This document shows, in pieces, positions 61,121 to 64,000 of a DNA stretch of 64,000 nt; the first letter of the stretch is position 1, and the number at the start of each line of letters is the position of its first letter. A model generated the notes under the pieces. The model searched no databases. It was not told where the DNA came from and saw only the letters and a program-made list of their open reading frames with translations. This DNA comes from Eulemur rufifrons (Eukaryota; Chordata; Mammalia; Primates; Lemuridae): contig NC_090997.1 of the NCBI RefSeq assembly GCF_041146395.1, positions 30,917,501 to 30,981,500 of the forward strand, written 5' to 3'. A program made the position numbers and the translations under genes.

Positions 61121-62594
61121 AAATAATTCTTATCTCATTTCTTAGTCCAGTAGTAAAAGCTAGGCAGTTTGGAAAGAGGACAGGAGGATGCAAGGAAATC
61201 AAAAGGACAGTTTCTGCCCTCATGAACTTAATAAGGTTCTCTAACTCAGGGGGCACACATATATATGTACCTAAAATAATTGAAGAACAATTTTAAGATC
61301 ATATATAAGCATGTGCATAAAAGGAAATGCAAGCTAGATGGCTATGTTTCAAAAGAGTTTGAGGAGCCTTGTCTCCATAGAATACAGTAAATCATAGAAA
61401 GTTGACTACATAGATTTTTAATGCGCATTTTTTAAAAAATAAGTGTCATTTTTGGCATACAAACAATCCTTGTTTATAGGGTTGCTTTTTGTTTTCTGGA
61501 AAAATCATCTATTTTCACAATGTTTTCTGAAGGGTAAAAATTTCGATACATTGAGAATTTCACTTAAAAGTGACCCTGATATACTCCATAGTACACCTAC
61601 CCACATATATGTTAAAATATATAATAATAAGAAGCTTTTAAAATTACAAATAAGTAATAGAGATGATTATACTAATTAATGACTTTGTTGTCCATTATAG
61701 ACTTCCTGTCTTCTGTTTTCTTCTGAAAGTAACCTAAGACATGCAAATACTATTCAGTAAAAAATCACAACTACATTTATTTTTGGTAAGGATTTTGATG
61801 TATTACATCAAACCTCTTTAAGCAAAATGTTTTCAGATTTTTTACCTAGTGACATTTATTTTCATAAAAGGTCCACAAAAATGTTCTCTTAAAGCTAATT
61901 TAATGCTAAGAAAAGTGCATTTACCTTTTTTACAAACATGTTCTCTTAATTCAACAGAATGAATGTAGTTTGTTATATTAAGAAAGGAAAAAATACATGA
62001 ATTAATTTCTATGTATAAATTTTGTAAGTACAGATAACATGGCATTTTTTATACTTTTTGTGTCATTATTTTAAAAACTTTTTATCTCAGCTCAAAAGAA
62101 TCCAGCAAGTTAAAGCATATTAATTACTAGGAATTTGTAGTCTCTTGTGTCTAAATGATACCAACGGACCAATTTCAACTCCAACTTGGAAAATTCAGCA
62201 ACTTGTGTTTTTTGACTTACAGTTATCAAAAGCCTGCCTGAGGATAAAAGGTCCATAACATCCAGGAAAAGAGACTGTAGGGACTATTAGGAGAGCAAGA
62301 AAAAATGCCAAGTGTTGAATTTGGAAAAGTCATAACAGGTTAGTCTGTGGCAATAAACAGAAAATGTTTCCTCTACAAACAATTCCCTGTGTAATTGAAA
62401 TGAAATACAAGGAAATGTACCAAGACATAACTTTGATTTAGTCTTCACTGAGGAAGGCAAGAAACCACAGTGACAGAAATTAATAATAACTTGTGATATC
62501 TCTTTCCTAAGATACTCTTTATTGAAAAGAAATAGTTTCAGAAATATACTCTTAGTATGAAAATGCATATATGTATGAATATACATTTATATCT

Positions 62595-62690
62595 ATAAAT
62601 GTATGTGTTTATATATGTGGGAGTTGGTATGGTATGTATGCATAGACGTGTGTGTGTCTGTGTATACAAATATATGTATGTGGCTGTAAG
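62595..62690. repeat. TG/TA-rich degenerate microsatellite
   Basis: ATGTATGTGTTTATATATGT and GACGTGTGTGTGTCTGTGTA form a low-complexity stretch. Confidence 0.7.
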
Positions 62691-64000
62691 TAGAGTGCAA
62701 ACCACAGAGTCCATAAGGAAATTTTGAATATCATAAAGGCCATCCTAAATACAACATTGTTTTTTCTATCTCCTATTCTGTATGTGACACTGGTACAACA
62801 AAAATAATTTCTAGGGAGTACAGTTACAAGCCTCGATAATAACTTCCAAGAATTCAGGAATGTATACTTACCATCTGTTTTTCTCTATAAATGTACCACT
62901 TAAAGATGTAAATAAGTCCTTCTTCACACATTGGGCAGCCTACACTAAATGCTACTGATGCTTAATGAGACATATTCATATATTCTACTACATTGAAAAT
63001 TAATGAGTTTATTGTATTTAATATTAAACTCCTTGTCTACTTCTATATGTCTATAAATTTGGAATTACAGGAACAGATCCATTTTCTTGTAAAAATTCCT
63101 TTTATGATTGTTTTCCTCTTGGTTATTCTCTACCTACCATCTTTTTTTTTCCTTCTTCAAAATGAAGAATTCACATTTTCTTCAGTCTTTAGTATTTTTC
63201 CTTCAATCATTTTACTTCCTCTTCTTTGAAATTTCTTCATTTCCTTTAGTAGCCAGAACTATATTTAGAACCCAGAACTTCCAGTAACAGCTTATTTTGT
63301 TGACATGTGTATCTAAAGAGTATCTACTTTGAATAATGTCCAGCTTTTGGGGGCACTTTCTGGTTGTATAAACATATTATCTACAATGAATAGATAGTGT
63401 CTTCTATAGGGCCAGTGATTTCATTGAGTACAGCACAGATTTCAATCCCTCACTGCTAGTTTCCTTCTTTTGAAAAATAATACCTTTTTCCAATAAAAAA
63501 TATCTGTGTTCTCTCCCACCCACGGATGTAGTAGTGTTTCTTTTGTTGTAAGGTCTTTTTGAGACTCAAATATGAAGTTAAAATAGATGAACAGTGTGGT
63601 TTCTTGTAACTCTGGCATTCTGTGAGTGTCGATGTGGAATCTCAATGCAAAAGTTTATAAGTGTCTAAAAGTCCTTTCCCCTGGCCTCTATGCAGACTTA
63701 TTTTCCTCTCAGAACAACTATTCTACCCTTCGCCCATTGGGTTACATTTAAATAATATATTTTATCCTTTGATAAATACCTCATCAATTCACAAAATGGC
63801 AAAGTAAATCTATGCAAATACATTTCCTGTGGTTAGCTGGATGGATTAGCTTATGCTGTGGTGAATGAAAAACAAACACACACACAAACCAATAAATCAG
63901 TGACTTCATAGAGCAGTTTCTGAAGCTATAGTGTTCACTATAGCAGTTACAGTGTGCTGACTGCGGTAAGAAATAGCCTCTTGATGTGCAGTGGCTCAAC

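Overview
The window is nuclear DNA from a primate and is almost entirely intron. The Alu at 55947-56281 has the strepsirrhine form, with a TTTTTAGTTG(T/G)CC-type central segment. Several LINE-1 3' ends carry the GGGCAATATATGTAACCTAAACTTTTGTACCCCC signature, quoted here in pieces, which I associate with lemurs and lorises. A lemur-like or galago-like animal is therefore the best fit.

Only one coding exon can be supported with confidence: a 44-nt exon on the + strand at 8669-8712. It translates as GTLNPYCVLWDDSKT, with the last codon split. This is the start of the GPS (GAIN-domain autoproteolysis site) of ADGRB3 (BAI3), a synaptic adhesion GPCR with very large introns. The upstream (LANxx) and downstream (NESLGTW) exons are not in the window. 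Bases 1-8668 and 8713-64000 are therefore read as parts of the two flanking introns, with ADGRB3 transcribed left to right. A second possible exon (35693-35796) has good splice sites. It would bring an in-frame stop if joined to the GPS exon, so it is either a poison exon or a chance match.

The rest is a layered record of transposons. 1-5 kb: a MER58-like DNA element abutting an old LTR, a 5'-inverted LINE-1, MER5 and L2. 14-18.7 kb: a LINE-1 in which the 5'UTR is joined directly to the middle of ORF2, then tail-to-tail L2 pieces. 22-27.4 kb: an MLT1 LTR, MER20, L2, a minisatellite and a 0.27-kb inverted duplication. 30.5-31.3 kb: a young lemur LINE-1 3' fragment with a perfect 20-bp target duplication, then MER20. 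33.8-34.25 kb: an AT-rich near-perfect palindrome built from a MIR. 37.25-39.3 kb: nested LINE-1 copies plus a MIR. 41-61 kb: scattered MIR and L2, solo LTRs, MER5A, the Alu and two more short LINE-1 3' ends.

No new gene system, RNA gene, CRISPR array or viral coding region is visible. The observations most worth checking are structural: the MIR-derived palindrome, the splice-like LINE-1 deletion, the inverted duplication, and the possible poison exon of ADGRB3.
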